A stretch of 45,505 nt of DNA from Kitasatospora phosalacinea. Lineage in GTDB: Bacteria > Actinomycetota > Actinomycetes > Streptomycetales > Streptomycetaceae. A program made the translations under genes and the position numbers. The notes under the pieces are model-generated. The model saw only the letters and a program-made list of their open reading frames with translations. It was not told the origin of the DNA and did not search any database. Shown here piece by piece: positions 9,224 through 17,134 of this stretch. The stretch lies in the NCBI RefSeq assembly GCF_000716545.1, contig NZ_JNWZ01000056.1, positions 1-45,505 of the forward strand, given 5' to 3'. The stretch's first letter is position 1, and the number at the start of each line of letters is the position of its first letter.

Positions 9224-9299
9224 CTTAAGTCCTCAAGAGGAGTTGACGACTAGCTGATGCGCCGTCATAGTTCATATCAACTCCTCATGAGGACTTAAG
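9224..9299. promoter_or_regulatory. divergent promoter with 23-bp inverted-repeat operators
   Basis: Arms 9224-9246 and 9277-9299 form a 23-bp inverted repeat with one mismatch. Each arm contains a near-palindrome of the CTCCTCAxGAGGA type. Between them on the plus strand is TTGACG (9243-9248), 17 bases, then CATAGT (9266-9271), a plausible promoter for the transfer operon whose -35 overlaps the left arm. The related word CTTGAGGAG follows at 9303-9311. I infer this is the binding region of the adjacent GntR repressor. Confidence 0.75.
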
Positions 9300-9388
9300 G
9301 ACTTGAGGAGCTGATGACCTTCGGCCCTCCCATGGGGCCGATCGGTGCCCGGGGACGTATGCCCCGGCTCAGCGAAGGAGTACCGAAG

Positions 9389-9742
9389 ATGCGTCTCATC
9401 CCCGTGGACACGACCGGCGCGCTGGTGATGGTCGCCCAGGAGCCCCGGCCGAAGCTGAAGGACCGGCGGACCGGCGAGATGGCGATGGACACCGAGACGG
9501 GCGCCCCGCTGATGACGCTCGACGTCACGTTCGTCGCCAACGGCCAGGCCGAGATCCTGTCGCTGACCGTGCCGCAGCCCGGCCTCCCGGAGGGCCTGGT
9601 TCCCGGGACGCTGGTGGCGCTCACCAAGCTGATCGCCCGCCCCTGGGAGAACGAGTTCAACGGCCAGAAGCGCACGGGCATCGCCTTCCGCGCCGAGGCC
9701 GTCACCGCCACGATGCCCGCGCTCGTCGGTGCGAAGGGCTGA
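9389..9742 (+). CDS. SCO3933-family regulatory protein
   Basis: The 117-aa protein starts at ATG 9389 after an AAGGAG site (9375-9380). It begins MRLIPVDTTGALVMVA and continues with a KDRRTGEMAMD segment and a small beta-rich domain ending in GIAFRAEAV. This is the signature of the small proteins annotated SCO3933-family regulators, which precede TraB/FtsK in many AICEs. Its molecular role is not established; an OB-like beta-barrel is plausible. It is the first gene of the transfer operon, with the traB start 7 bases past its stop. Confidence 0.8.
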   Translation: MRLIPVDTTGALVMVAQEPRPKLKDRRTGEMAMDTETGAPLMTLDVTFVANGQAEILSLTVPQPGLPEGLVPGTLVALTKLIARPWENEFNGQKRTGIAFRAEAVTATMPALVGAKG

Positions 9743-9748
9743 TGACCG

Positions 9749-11158
9749 GTGTCCGCGCTGACCACCGCTCTCCTTGAGCTCGGCATCCCGGCCGCCGCCG
9801 GCACCGGGGCCGCGCTCTACGCGAAGGTGAAGCACCCGCGCGCGTACTGGTCCACGGTCGGACTGCCGCTGACCATCGCCCGGATCCACCGCGACTACGA
9901 CGCCGTGATGGAGTCCTGCGGGCTGACGGTCGAGCCCTCGTTCTGGCGGGCCATGGCTGCTCAGGCGACCAATCGGGAGAGCAAGCCCGCCGCCCCGAAG
10001 ATCAAGGGCATCCGGGGTTCGTCCACCGGTCTGCGGATCCGTCTCCGGCTCGCCCGTGGGCAGGAGACCGAGGACGTGGCCAACGCCGCCCAGCGGCTCC
10101 GGCACGCCTGGGGCGTCCACGCGGTGTACGTCACCGAGGTCAAGCCCGGGATCGTGGACCTGCGGATCGTCGGCTACGACGTGCTCCGGGAAGTTCGGAT
10201 GCCGCGCCGGACCGGCATCAAGGGCGATAGCCTGCTGCGCATCCCGGTCGCCCAGCGTTCGGACGGCACGGCGCACGTCCGGGATTTCCGCGAGGTCGCG
10301 CATGGGCTGACCCTCGGCGCGAGCCAGTCCGGCAAGTCCATGCTGACCCGGAACCTGATCCACGGCCTGGCCGCACAGCCGGTCGCCCTGGTCGGCATCG
10401 ACTGCAAGGGCGGCATCGAGCAGCGGCCGTTCGCCCCTCGCCTCTCGGCGCTGGCCACCAGCCAGGAGGAAGCTCTCGGCCTGCTGCTGGCACTGCTGAT
10501 CGAGATGGACGACCGCTACGACCTGATCCGGGCCTACCAGGGCATGCCCGGCTCGGTGCCGGCGGAGGAGATGACCGCCGACGTCTGGGGCCTGCCAGAG
10601 AAGGTCCGCCCGGTGCCGATCGTGGTGCTGGTGGACGAGATCGCCGAACTGTTCCTCGTGGCGTCGAAGGCCGACGAACCGCGCCGGAACCAGATCGTCA
10701 CCTCGCTGATCCGGCTCGCCCAACTCGCCCGCGCCGCAGGCATCTTCCTGGAGATCAACGGTCAGCGCTTCGGATCCGACCTGGGCAAGGGCGCGACCAT
10801 GCTGCGCTCCCAGCTCACCGGCCGCACTGTCCACCGCGTCAACGACGTGGAGACCGCGCGCATGGGCCTCGGGGACATCTCCGAGGCGGCCATGGTTGCG
10901 GCCACCCGGATCAGCCCGACCATGCCCGGCATGGCCATCGCGGGCGACACCTCCGGCCGGTGGTACGAAATCCGCACCCCGTACCGCTCGCTCGGCGAAG
11001 TCGCCTACCGCTGCGCCAAGTTCGCGTACCTGACGCCCGACCTGTACCGCTTGGCGGCGTTCTGCCCGCAGGATGCGGCGGCCTTCGGAAGCTCGGCTGA
11101 CGTCCCGCCGATGCCGTCCGCCCCGCCGCTCTACGCCCCGGCCCCGGTCGCCGAGTAG
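9749..11158 (+). CDS. TraB/TraSA FtsK-SpoIIIE-type conjugal DNA translocase
   Basis: The 469-aa protein has Walker A GASQSGKS (190-197) and Walker B IVVLVDE (291-297), followed by the conserved Q/R segment EINGQRFGSDLGKGATMLRSQL. This is an FtsK-like motor domain. In Streptomyces conjugation a single protein of this type forms a hexamer that moves double-stranded DNA between mycelial cells after binding clt repeats. The N-terminus has one weakly hydrophobic stretch (about residues 8-25) for membrane association. The start is GTG 9749; an ATG at 9742 is out of frame. The C-terminal ~40 residues are Pro/Ala-rich, with the clt-reading winged helix not obvious. Confidence 0.92.
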   Translation: MSALTTALLELGIPAAAGTGAALYAKVKHPRAYWSTVGLPLTIARIHRDYDAVMESCGLTVEPSFWRAMAAQATNRESKPAAPKIKGIRGSSTGLRIRLRLARGQETEDVANAAQRLRHAWGVHAVYVTEVKPGIVDLRIVGYDVLREVRMPRRTGIKGDSLLRIPVAQRSDGTAHVRDFREVAHGLTLGASQSGKSMLTRNLIHGLAAQPVALVGIDCKGGIEQRPFAPRLSALATSQEEALGLLLALLIEMDDRYDLIRAYQGMPGSVPAEEMTADVWGLPEKVRPVPIVVLVDEIAELFLVASKADEPRRNQIVTSLIRLAQLARAAGIFLEINGQRFGSDLGKGATMLRSQLTGRTVHRVNDVETARMGLGDISEAAMVAATRISPTMPGMAIAGDTSGRWYEIRTPYRSLGEVAYRCAKFAYLTPDLYRLAAFCPQDAAAFGSSADVPPMPSAPPLYAPAPVAE

Positions 11159-11178
11159 CACCCCTCTCACACACGGCC

Positions 11179-11197
11179 GGCGCGACCGTATCGCGCC
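11179..11197. terminator. hairpin after the translocase gene
   Basis: Perfect 7-bp arms (11179-11185 and 11191-11197) with a 5-base loop lie 21 bases after the traB stop. There is no T-run, so it could be a weak terminator or an RNA-processing/attenuation structure. Confidence 0.45.
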
Positions 11198-11238
11198 ACG
11201 TCCCTACCCGCGCCATGCCTGAATGGAGCTGAACTCCC

Positions 11239-11436
11239 ATGGCCCGTAAGCCCTCCATCGCCGAGATCGGAGCCTTCCTCGCCCGCGTCCGCGCCGGCGG
11301 TGACACCGGCCCGCTGCTGGCCGAGAAGGCCGACCTGCTGGAGCGGATCGCCGCGAGCAACCCGCACGACCGCGAGGCCACCGAGGTGGCCCGGGACGCC
11401 CGCCGCGCCGCCGACCAGTCCAGCCGGAACCGGTAG
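11239..11436 (+). CDS. small conserved AICE protein, 65 aa
   Basis: ATG 11239 follows GGAGCTG at 11224-11230. The product is an Arg/Ala/Glu-rich, probably all-helical 65-residue protein with no cysteine or membrane segment. It is encoded between traB and the spread genes; small basic proteins are common there in AICEs. Function unknown. The next start lies only 5 bases downstream, consistent with one operon. Confidence 0.75.
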   Translation: MARKPSIAEIGAFLARVRAGGDTGPLLAEKADLLERIAASNPHDREATEVARDARRAADQSSRNR

Positions 11437-11440
11437 CGCC

Positions 11441-11626
11441 GTGACCGCCGCACCCGCGTCCCGTGAGTGCCCCGCCTGCGAGGGCACCGGGCAGATCAGC
11501 GTCGCGGTCCACATCGGCCGGGGAAACCGCCGGCGTCAGGTCGCCGACCAGGAAGCCACCTGCCTGGACTGCCTCGGCGCCGGCACCACCTCGGTCGAGC
11601 CTGCCGTACAGCCGAACGGGAGGTGA
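11441..11626 (+). CDS. small zinc-ribbon protein, 61 aa
   Basis: Read from GTG 11441. It has two DnaJ-like half-fingers, CPACEGTG (~residues 9-16) and CLDCLGAG (~43-50), which together can hold one zinc ion. It ends 5 bases before the DUF2637 gene, whose ribosome binding site GGGAGGTG spans this stop. Two further small Cys-rich proteins occur at 13821 and 13993. Such proteins are frequent in AICEs; their role, perhaps nucleic-acid or protein binding, is unknown. Confidence 0.75.
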   Translation: MTAAPASRECPACEGTGQISVAVHIGRGNRRRQVADQEATCLDCLGAGTTSVEPAVQPNGR

Positions 11627-11630
11627 CCCG

Positions 11631-12344
11631 ATGCGCCGCCTGCCCAAGCTGGACGCCGTACTGTTCCAGGCCGCGATCGCCGCCGCGCTATCCTTCGCCC
11701 ACCTGCACGACCTGGCCGACGCTGCCGGCCAGACCGGTTGGAAGGCGTGGGCCTACCCGGTCTCGGTGGACCTGCTGCTGGTCGCCGCCTGGCGTCGGCT
11801 CCGCTCCAGGACCTCCGTCCGACTCGCCTGGGTCTGGTTCGTAATCGCCCTCGCCGCCTCGCTCGGTGCCAACATCGGCACCGCAGGGCTGCTGGACCTC
11901 GGCCACACCCCGACCTGGCTGCGGATCATCGTCGCCGGTTGGCCCGCCGCCGCGTTCCTCGGCGGAACCCTGCTGGTCCACTCCGCAGCTCGCACCCCGG
12001 TCAGCGAGCCCGTGGAGTTCGAGGTCGAGGAAGACCTCCCTCCGATGTACGTCGTGGAGCCGGAACCTCAGCCCGAGCCCGAACCGGCCGCCATCGAGGA
12101 AGCCGAACCGGTGCCCGCGCTGGCAGCCCCGCCCACGCCTCCGGCCCCGCCACCCGCTCCGCCGGTCAGCGCCCCCGCTCCGGCCACGGCCACGCCCATC
12201 CCGCCGTTCCTGCTCGACCACGCCCGCAAGCTCGCCGACGACCACCGCGCCCGGACCGGCAACTCGATCGACGCCGGCACCCTGCGCGCACGACTCGGCA
12301 TCGCGGATCCCCTCGCCTCGGCGCTCGCCGCCGAACTGACCTGA
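11631..12344 (+). CDS. DUF2637 / SpdB-like spread protein
   Basis: The 237-aa membrane protein starts at ATG 11631 with a strong GGGAGGTG site. The first ~125 residues contain three to four hydrophobic helices (around 9-25, 41-55, 62-80 and 90-115) with the DUF2637 pattern FAHLHDLA...AYPVSVDLLLVAA. A Pro/Glu-rich linker (~130-195) and a short C-terminal helical domain, possibly a helix-turn-helix (LARKLADDHRARTG...LRARLG), follow. DUF2637 proteins are encoded in the spd region of Streptomyces plasmids and are thought to help spread incoming DNA through mycelial cross-walls. Confidence 0.82.
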   Translation: MRRLPKLDAVLFQAAIAAALSFAHLHDLADAAGQTGWKAWAYPVSVDLLLVAAWRRLRSRTSVRLAWVWFVIALAASLGANIGTAGLLDLGHTPTWLRIIVAGWPAAAFLGGTLLVHSAARTPVSEPVEFEVEEDLPPMYVVEPEPQPEPEPAAIEEAEPVPALAAPPTPPAPPPAPPVSAPAPATATPIPPFLLDHARKLADDHRARTGNSIDAGTLRARLGIADPLASALAAELT

Positions 12345-12356
12345 GAGAAGCCCGAG

Positions 12357-12554
12357 ATGACGCTCACGCTCCCGTTCGTCGCCGTCCTCGCCGTGGTCGG
12401 CTGGCTGGTCGTCCGGCACACGCGCCTCCGCTGGTGGGCCGTTACCGCGCTGCTGCTGCTCGGCTTCTACCTCGCCAGCACCCCGGCCGCGCCGCTGATC
12501 GACGACACCACCCGCTCCGGCGTTGAGGTCGTCAACCACACTGGTAGCAAGTGA
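12357..12554 (+). CDS. small membrane protein (Spd-type), 65 aa
   Basis: ATG 12357 lies 12 bases after the DUF2637 stop with GAGAAG upstream. Two hydrophobic segments (about residues 4-20 and 27-43) separated by an RHTRLRW loop suggest a two-span membrane protein with a short C-terminal tail. Small membrane proteins next to SpdB are usual in Streptomyces transfer operons and may form part of the spread complex. This role is taken from context. Confidence 0.75.
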   Translation: MTLTLPFVAVLAVVGWLVVRHTRLRWWAVTALLLLGFYLASTPAAPLIDDTTRSGVEVVNHTGSK

Positions 12555-12564
12555 GGGCCGGACG

Positions 12565-13101
12565 ATGACACCCACGCTGCTGCTGCCGGACTCGCTGTCG
12601 CTCACCCCGGAAGGCTCGGCCCTGGTCGCGGAGATCCAGGCGTACTTGGCCACGCTGCCCATCCAGGCCCGCGCGGTCGTGCCGTTGATCTGCAACTTCG
12701 GCAGCACGGTTCAGCGGTGGAACGCGGGCTTCCCGCAGCCTCGGCTGTCCGTGCTGGACCGGCTCGCGCACCGCCCCGCCCGACCGGTCACCGTCACCGT
12801 CGCGGACCACCTGCGACTGACCTCCCGCTACCTCGCCGAACTCGGCTGGACTCAGGGCCGGTTGTGGGACTCCGCCGGCCGGGTCTGCCTCCTCGGCGCC
12901 CAGGCCGCCGTCCTGCTCAACGGCTACGGCACGCCGTACACGGTCAGCCGCGCCCGCAATCAGGTGATGGAGGTCCTGCACGCCGCCGGACGGCCCGTCG
13001 TCTCCCCGGACGTCTTCAACGACGCTCCCGGCACCCGGCAGGCCGACGTGCACCGCCTGCTCGACCGGGCCTCGGCCCGCGCGCTCTCCCTCGGCATCTG
13101 A
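12565..13101 (+). CDS. DUF6197-like protein, 178 aa
   Basis: ATG 12565 lies 10 bases after the previous stop. The product has no membrane segment. The middle segment, YLAELGWTQGRLWDSAG followed by VCLLGAQAAVL (~residues 89-120), resembles the DUF6197 pattern seen in many actinobacterial mobile-element and phage proteins. Function unknown. A structured stem-loop begins 3 bases after its stop. Confidence 0.7.
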   Translation: MTPTLLLPDSLSLTPEGSALVAEIQAYLATLPIQARAVVPLICNFGSTVQRWNAGFPQPRLSVLDRLAHRPARPVTVTVADHLRLTSRYLAELGWTQGRLWDSAGRVCLLGAQAAVLLNGYGTPYTVSRARNQVMEVLHAAGRPVVSPDVFNDAPGTRQADVHRLLDRASARALSLGI

Positions 13102-13104
13102 ACC

Positions 13105-13155
13105 GGTCCCAGGGGCGGTAGCAAGCCGCCAAGCCATCCCGCCGCCCCGGAGACC
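13105..13155 (+). ncRNA. structured RNA-like motif, copy 1
   Basis: A 14-position stem (13105-13118 with 13142-13155; two mismatches) closes a 23-base loop (13119-13141) containing AGCAAGCCGCCAAGC. The same design occurs at 13729-13778, with a nearly identical loop and compensating changes in the stem. It lies between the DUF6197 and GGDEF genes, 25 bases before the GGDEF start. The covariation favours a functional folded RNA, or a folded single-stranded DNA site in this rolling-circle element. Confidence 0.65.
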
Positions 13156-13179
13156 TCGACCCGCTCCGGAAGGACCGCC

Positions 13180-13719
13180 ATGGAACTCGCCCCGCTCCTC
13201 GTCGCCGGCGTCCCGTTGCTCGGCTGGACCACCCACAGCACCGTCCTGGCCCGCCGCCTGGCCACCGCCCGCCGCGACCCCCTCACCGGGCTCCTGACCC
13301 GCGACGGCTTCACCACCCGGGCCGAGCGCCTCATCCGCCGGCACCCCGAGCGCACCACCGTGCTGCTGATCGACCTGGACGACTTCAAGGCCGTCAACGA
13401 CACCCACGGCCACGCCGCCGGAGACGCCGTGCTCGCCGCCACCGCCCGCCGCCTGGCCACCTGGTGCGGCACCGACGGCATCGCCGCCCGCCTCGGCGGA
13501 GACGAGTTCGCCGCCGTCGTCCTGGACGCCGAACACCGCGTCCCCGACCTGAACGACCTGCTCCACCACCCGGTCCCGTTCGGCACCGAGCTGCTGAACG
13601 TCGGCGCCTCCGTCGGCACCTCGCACCCGGCCACCCTGCTGCTCACCGAGGCACTGTCGGCGGCCGACCGCCAGATGTACGCCGCCAAGCCCGGCGCCCG
13701 CACCGCGCGCCGCCGCTGA
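13180..13719 (+). CDS. GGDEF-domain diguanylate cyclase
   Basis: The 179-aa protein has one N-terminal hydrophobic segment (about residues 4-17) and then a single GGDEF domain. The domain shows DPLTGL (33-38), DLDDFKAVND (65-74) with the metal-binding Asp, the intact active site GGDEF (106-110) and a C-terminal MYAAK. It should make cyclic di-GMP from two GTP. The RxxD inhibitory site normally just before GGDEF is missing, so product feedback may be absent. It is short, with no obvious sensor. It lies inside the transfer/replication operon of the AICE, bracketed by two copies of a stem-loop motif. It may alter host development or surface state to favour transfer. Confidence 0.88.
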   Translation: MELAPLLVAGVPLLGWTTHSTVLARRLATARRDPLTGLLTRDGFTTRAERLIRRHPERTTVLLIDLDDFKAVNDTHGHAAGDAVLAATARRLATWCGTDGIAARLGGDEFAAVVLDAEHRVPDLNDLLHHPVPFGTELLNVGASVGTSHPATLLLTEALSAADRQMYAAKPGARTARRR

Positions 13720-13728
13720 AAACGAACC

Positions 13729-13778
13729 GGTCCTCGGCACGGCAGCAAGCCGCCAAGCATCCCGCCGCGCCGAGGACC
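13729..13778 (+). ncRNA. structured RNA-like motif, copy 2
   Basis: A 14-position stem (13729-13742 with 13765-13778; one mismatch, outer 10 pairs perfect) closes a 22-base loop (13743-13764). The loop differs from copy 1 by one substitution and one deletion. Stem positions 6 and 10 change from C-G to T-A and from G-C to C-G, keeping pairing. It follows the GGDEF stop by 9 bases and precedes the next ATG by 42. Confidence 0.65.
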
Positions 13779-13820
13779 TCAACCCTCCCCGAACCGAAGT
13801 CCGCGAAGGAGAGCACCATC

Positions 13821-13991
13821 ATGCCCCAGCACGCCCGTCCGGCACGCCTGATCTGCCACAACTGCGACGGCTTCGGCCGCGCCGTCACCACCGGCCACCG
13901 CCACGACGGTACCCGCACCACCACCCCGGTCAACTGCCCCACCTGCCACGGCCGGGGCACCGTCGCCCGCGCCTTCCTGCCGGTGCTTTGA
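13821..13991 (+). CDS. small zinc-ribbon protein, 56 aa
   Basis: ATG 13821 follows a GAAGGAGAG site. Two half-fingers, CHNCDGFG (~residues 12-19) and CPTCHGRG (~39-46), form a DnaJ-type zinc ribbon like the protein at 11441. The rest is basic (His/Arg/Thr-rich). The stop (TGA at 13989-13991) nearly abuts the next start at 13993, so the two are probably translationally coupled. Function unknown; nucleic-acid binding is plausible. Confidence 0.72.
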   Translation: MPQHARPARLICHNCDGFGRAVTTGHRHDGTRTTTPVNCPTCHGRGTVARAFLPVL

Positions 13992-13992
13992 C

Positions 13993-14163
13993 ATGGCACT
14001 CCTTGACTGGCGCGACTCCCGTCACTGGGACAACAAGCCCGCCCCCTGCGGCGTCTGCACCAAGCCCACCAACCTCCGCTCCGACCGTGGCAAGCCCGTC
14101 CACAAGGTCTGCGCCGAGCAGTGGACCGAGCGGCACGCCAAGTCTGCGCCCGACCAGTCCTGA
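13993..14163 (+). CDS. small Cys-containing protein, 56 aa
   Basis: ATG 13993 starts 1 base after the previous stop. The product begins MALLDWRDSRHWDNKP and carries CGVC (~residues 19-22) plus a KVCAEQW segment with a third Cys and a nearby His, giving a possible CxxC..H..C zinc site. Similar mini-proteins precede rep in other Streptomyces elements as I recall them. Role unknown. Confidence 0.65.
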   Translation: MALLDWRDSRHWDNKPAPCGVCTKPTNLRSDRGKPVHKVCAEQWTERHAKSAPDQS

Positions 14164-14170
14164 CCCCTCT

Positions 14171-14202
14171 GCCCCGGAGGCTTCAATTGCTGCCTCCGGG
14201 GC
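14171..14202 (+). promoter_or_regulatory. hairpin in the leader of the replication initiator gene
   Basis: A perfect 11-bp stem (14171-14181 and 14192-14202) with a 10-base loop lies just after the upstream stop and 11 bases before the AAAGGAG site of repSA. It could terminate upstream transcription, attenuate rep expression or protect a processed rep mRNA. Confidence 0.6.
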
Positions 14203-14223
14203 CCCACTTCGAAAGGAGTAGCT

Positions 14224-15564
14224 GTGCCCCTGACCGCTGAACCTCCCATCGCGGATCTGTCCGCGCTGGCGTCGCTGGGCACCATGCCTGCGTTGGTCCG
14301 ACAGCTCTCCGGGCTCGCCGGGTGCACCTCGCCGATCCGGCTCGCTGGCTGGCGAACCGAGGTCAACGGAGGGACCGGGGAGGTGCTGCACCACCTGGAC
14401 TCTTCGCGCCTGCCCGCCGGCCATCTGCTGGTGCGGTGCGGAAACCGGCGGATCACCCGCTGCGCCCCGTGCGCCGAGACGTACCGGCGGGACACTTACC
14501 ACCTGATCACCGCCGGTCTGGTCGGCGGCAAGGGCATCCCGGAGTCCGTCGCCGCACATCCCCGGGTCTTCGCCACCTTCACCGCCCCGTCGTTCGGCCC
14601 GGTGCACAACCGGCCTGCCTCCGGCCGTTGCAGGTGCGGCACCGTGCACGCCCCCGACGATGCCCTGCTCGGCTCGCCGCTCGCTCCTGAGGCATACGAC
14701 TACGAAGCCGCCGTGTTGTGGAACGCCCACGCCGGCAAGCTCTGGGCCCGGTTCTCGATCTACCTCCGCCGGGAGGTCGCCAAGCGCGCCGGCCTGTCGC
14801 AGCGCGAGTTCCAGGAGCACGCCCGGGTGTCCTTCGGGAAGGTCGCCGAGTACCAGAAGCGCGGGGCGATCCACTTCCACGCGGTGATCCGCCTCGACGG
14901 CCCGGAGGGTGGCCACGAGCCCCCGCCGGCATGGGCCTCGGCCGAGCTGCTCACCGATGCGGTCCGGGCCGCCGCCGCCCGCACCGAAATTCCCGGCCCG
15001 ATCGTCAACGGCCGGGTGCATCAATTCAGTTGGGGCCGCCAACTCGACGTCCGCATCATTCGCAGCGCGGACTTCACCGGCCCGGTCCCGATCACGGAGC
15101 GGGCGGTCGCGGCCTACATCGCCAAGTACGCCACCAAGGGCGCGGAGACCGCCACGGGTGCGCTCGACCGGCCCCTTCGGCTGCTCGCTGAAGTGGCCAA
15201 CCTGGAGATCCCCGAGCACGCCCGGCGGCTGATCCGCACCTGCTGGACGCTCGGCGCGGACCCCGAACTCGCGGAACTCCGCCTCCGCGCCTGGGCCCAC
15301 ATGCTCGGCTTCCGAGGGCACTTCTCCACCAAGACCCGGAAGTACTCGACCACCCTCGGCGCCCTCCGGGCCGCCCGCACCGCCTGGCGCCGCGCGCAGA
15401 CCCTCCAACAGCTCCATGGCCCCGACGTTCCCGCCGACGAGGAGACCACCCTCGTGCTCGCGCACTGGGAGTTCGCCGGCCGGGGCCTCACTCGCGGCGA
15501 GTCCTGGTTGGCCGCCGCCGTCCAACCCGCACCCGGAACGGAAGGGGAGCCGACGAATGGCTGA
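14224..15564 (+). CDS. RepSA-like rolling-circle replication initiator
   Basis: The 446-aa protein starts at GTG 14224 after a strong AAAGGAG site. It has an N-terminal Cys cluster (RCGNRRITRCAPC, ~71-83; CRC ~136-138), the HUH metal motif in GAIHFHAVIRLD (His217/219) and a catalytic-tyrosine region AAYIAKYATKG (Tyr298/Tyr302). These are the marks of the RepSA initiators of pSAM2-type elements. The protein nicks the double-strand origin and starts replication of the excised circle. Rep, xis and int overlap in one operon, so replication and excision are probably expressed together once the repressor is relieved. Confidence 0.9.
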   Translation: MPLTAEPPIADLSALASLGTMPALVRQLSGLAGCTSPIRLAGWRTEVNGGTGEVLHHLDSSRLPAGHLLVRCGNRRITRCAPCAETYRRDTYHLITAGLVGGKGIPESVAAHPRVFATFTAPSFGPVHNRPASGRCRCGTVHAPDDALLGSPLAPEAYDYEAAVLWNAHAGKLWARFSIYLRREVAKRAGLSQREFQEHARVSFGKVAEYQKRGAIHFHAVIRLDGPEGGHEPPPAWASAELLTDAVRAAAARTEIPGPIVNGRVHQFSWGRQLDVRIIRSADFTGPVPITERAVAAYIAKYATKGAETATGALDRPLRLLAEVANLEIPEHARRLIRTCWTLGADPELAELRLRAWAHMLGFRGHFSTKTRKYSTTLGALRAARTAWRRAQTLQQLHGPDVPADEETTLVLAHWEFAGRGLTRGESWLAAAVQPAPGTEGEPTNG

Positions 15565-15739
15565 TGACGACCTGCTGACCGTGCCGGAAGTGATGGCCCG
15601 GCTCAAGCTCGGCCGCTCTGCGGTCTACGACCTGATCCGCTCCAAGCGGCTGCACTCGATCACGATCGGCAGGGCGCGCCGGGTTCCGTACGGTGCCTAC
15701 CGAGCCTTCGTGGCGTCGCGGTCCGAGGTGATCGGCTGA
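15557..15739 (+). CDS. excisionase (Xis), helix-turn-helix
   Basis: The 60-aa protein starts at ATG 15557, overlapping the rep gene by 8 bases; its stop overlaps the integrase start (TGATG). The sequence LLTVPEVMARLKLGRSAVYDLIRSKRL followed by a basic turn and VPYGAYRAFV is a MerR-like winged helix of the excisionase family. It should bind arm sites at the element ends and direct the integrase towards excision. Confidence 0.88.
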   Translation: MADDDLLTVPEVMARLKLGRSAVYDLIRSKRLHSITIGRARRVPYGAYRAFVASRSEVIG

Positions 15740-16896
15740 TGGCGACTCGTCGTAGCCGCGGGGACGGCGGCCTCCACTGGGACGAGAAGCGCCAACGTTG
15801 GATCGCCAGCGCGAGCCTCGGGTTCGACCCGGCCGGGAAGCGCATCGTGAAGCGGGGGAGTGGCCGGACCAAGACCGAGGCGAAGGCCAAGCTCAAGGAG
15901 ATCCTGCGCGACCACGAGGATGGCCTTGCCATCGCGCCGACCAACTACACCGTGGGCAACGCGGTGAACGACTGGCTGACCTACGGGCTGGCCGGCCGCG
16001 ACGCCGGGACCGTCGAGACCTGCACCACCCTCTGCCGCACCCACGTGATCCCGGCACTGGGCGCCCGCAAGCTCCGCGACCTCGGCGCCGAAGACGTGGA
16101 CCGCTGGTTGGCGACCAAGAGCAAGGAGCTGAGCACCCGGACCCTCCAGGCGCTCCACTCCTGCCTCAATCGGGCGGTGAAGCGGGCGATGGCCCGGGAC
16201 AAGGTGAAGCGCAACGTGGTGGAGCTCTGCACGGTGCCCACCGGCCGCCCTGGACGGCCCTCCAAGGCGCTGACGCTGGCTCAGGCCGAGGCGGTCCTCA
16301 AGGCGGCCGAGAAGACCGGCATGTACGCCTACATCGTGGTCTCGCTGCTGACCGGCGCCCGGACCGAGGAGCTGCGGGCGCTCACCTGGGACCACGCCTT
16401 CCTCAAGGGCATCCCGGCCGGCGTCCCGCCGCACATCGCGGTGTGGCGCTCGGTCCGGGCCGGCGGCGACACCAAGACCCGGAAGTCCCGGCGCACCCTC
16501 GCGCTGCCCGCCCGGTGCGTCGAAGCCCTGTTGGATCACTGGGTGAATCAGGGCTGGGACCGGCTCGCCGCCGGCGACGACTGGCAGGAGAACGGCCTCG
16601 TCTTCCACTCCGCCGTGGGCACCGAGCTGGACCCGTCCCACGTCCGCCGGGCCTTCCGGACGGCCATCGCCAAGGCGGAGGGGATCAACGCCGCCGACTG
16701 GACGCCCCGGGAGCTGCGGCACAGCTTCGTGTCGATCCTCTCCGACCAGGGCGTCCCGCTGGAGGAGATCTCGCGGCTGGTCGGCCACTCCAGCACCAGC
16801 GTCACGGAGGAGGTCTACCGAAAGCAGATCCGCCCGGTGATCCAGACCGGCGCGACCGTGATGGACGACGTGTTCGGACACGCGCCGGAGAGGTAG
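15739..16896 (+). CDS. tyrosine integrase
   Basis: The 385-aa protein has an arm-binding N-terminus (WDEKRQRW...RTKTEAKAKL, ~14-56), a SAM-like core-binding domain (~70-160) and a C-terminal catalytic domain. Catalytic residues visible are Arg208 (TGARTEELRAL), Lys246/249, Arg327 (RELRHSF), His350 (LVGHSS) and the nucleophile Tyr360 (EEVYRKQ). The first His of the HxxR box is Arg324, as in related Streptomyces integrases I recall. It catalyses site-specific recombination between the element and the tRNA-Pro gene. The gene ends about 70 bp from the right core site. Confidence 0.93.
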   Translation: MATRRSRGDGGLHWDEKRQRWIASASLGFDPAGKRIVKRGSGRTKTEAKAKLKEILRDHEDGLAIAPTNYTVGNAVNDWLTYGLAGRDAGTVETCTTLCRTHVIPALGARKLRDLGAEDVDRWLATKSKELSTRTLQALHSCLNRAVKRAMARDKVKRNVVELCTVPTGRPGRPSKALTLAQAEAVLKAAEKTGMYAYIVVSLLTGARTEELRALTWDHAFLKGIPAGVPPHIAVWRSVRAGGDTKTRKSRRTLALPARCVEALLDHWVNQGWDRLAAGDDWQENGLVFHSAVGTELDPSHVRRAFRTAIAKAEGINAADWTPRELRHSFVSILSDQGVPLEEISRLVGHSSTSVTEEVYRKQIRPVIQTGATVMDDVFGHAPER

Positions 16897-16898
16897 TC

Positions 16899-16910
16899 AC
16901 TCAGTTAGAC
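16899..16910. promoter_or_regulatory. possible integrase arm-type site, right end
   Basis: ACTCAGTTAGAC here combines the words CAGTTAGAC and ACTCAGTT found at 278-294 near the left end. Short repeats on both sides of the core are typical of arm-type sites. The function is inferred. Confidence 0.4.
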
Positions 16911-16923
16911 CCGCACAACGAGG

Positions 16924-16957
16924 AAGGGCCCTGCCGGATCTCTCCGGCAGGGCCCTT
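16924..16957 (+). terminator. terminator between integrase gene and tRNA
   Basis: A perfect 15-bp stem (16924-16938 and 16943-16957) with a 4-base TCTC loop lies 27 bases after the integrase stop and 10 bases from the core site. It ends the rep-xis-int transcript and, from the other strand, can replace the tRNA's own terminator now displaced to 79-120. Confidence 0.8.
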
Positions 16958-16966
16958 GCCTGCTAC

Positions 16967-17047
<81 letters not shown>

Positions 17048-17088
17048 GTCCTGCTTCGTTGCCTTCCGTCTCCGGCGCAACGAGTAGA

Positions 17089-17118
17089 ACTCTACAGGAG
17101 GTGGGGCCAGAGACGAAA
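17089..17118 (-). promoter_or_regulatory. promoter of tRNA-Pro
   Basis: On the minus strand TTTCGT (17113-17118) and TAGAGT (17089-17094) are 18 bases apart. They would start transcription about 35 bases before the tRNA 5' end. Elements are close to consensus for Streptomyces but not perfect. Confidence 0.5.
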
Positions 17119-17134
17119 TCCGGTTTTGGGCTGG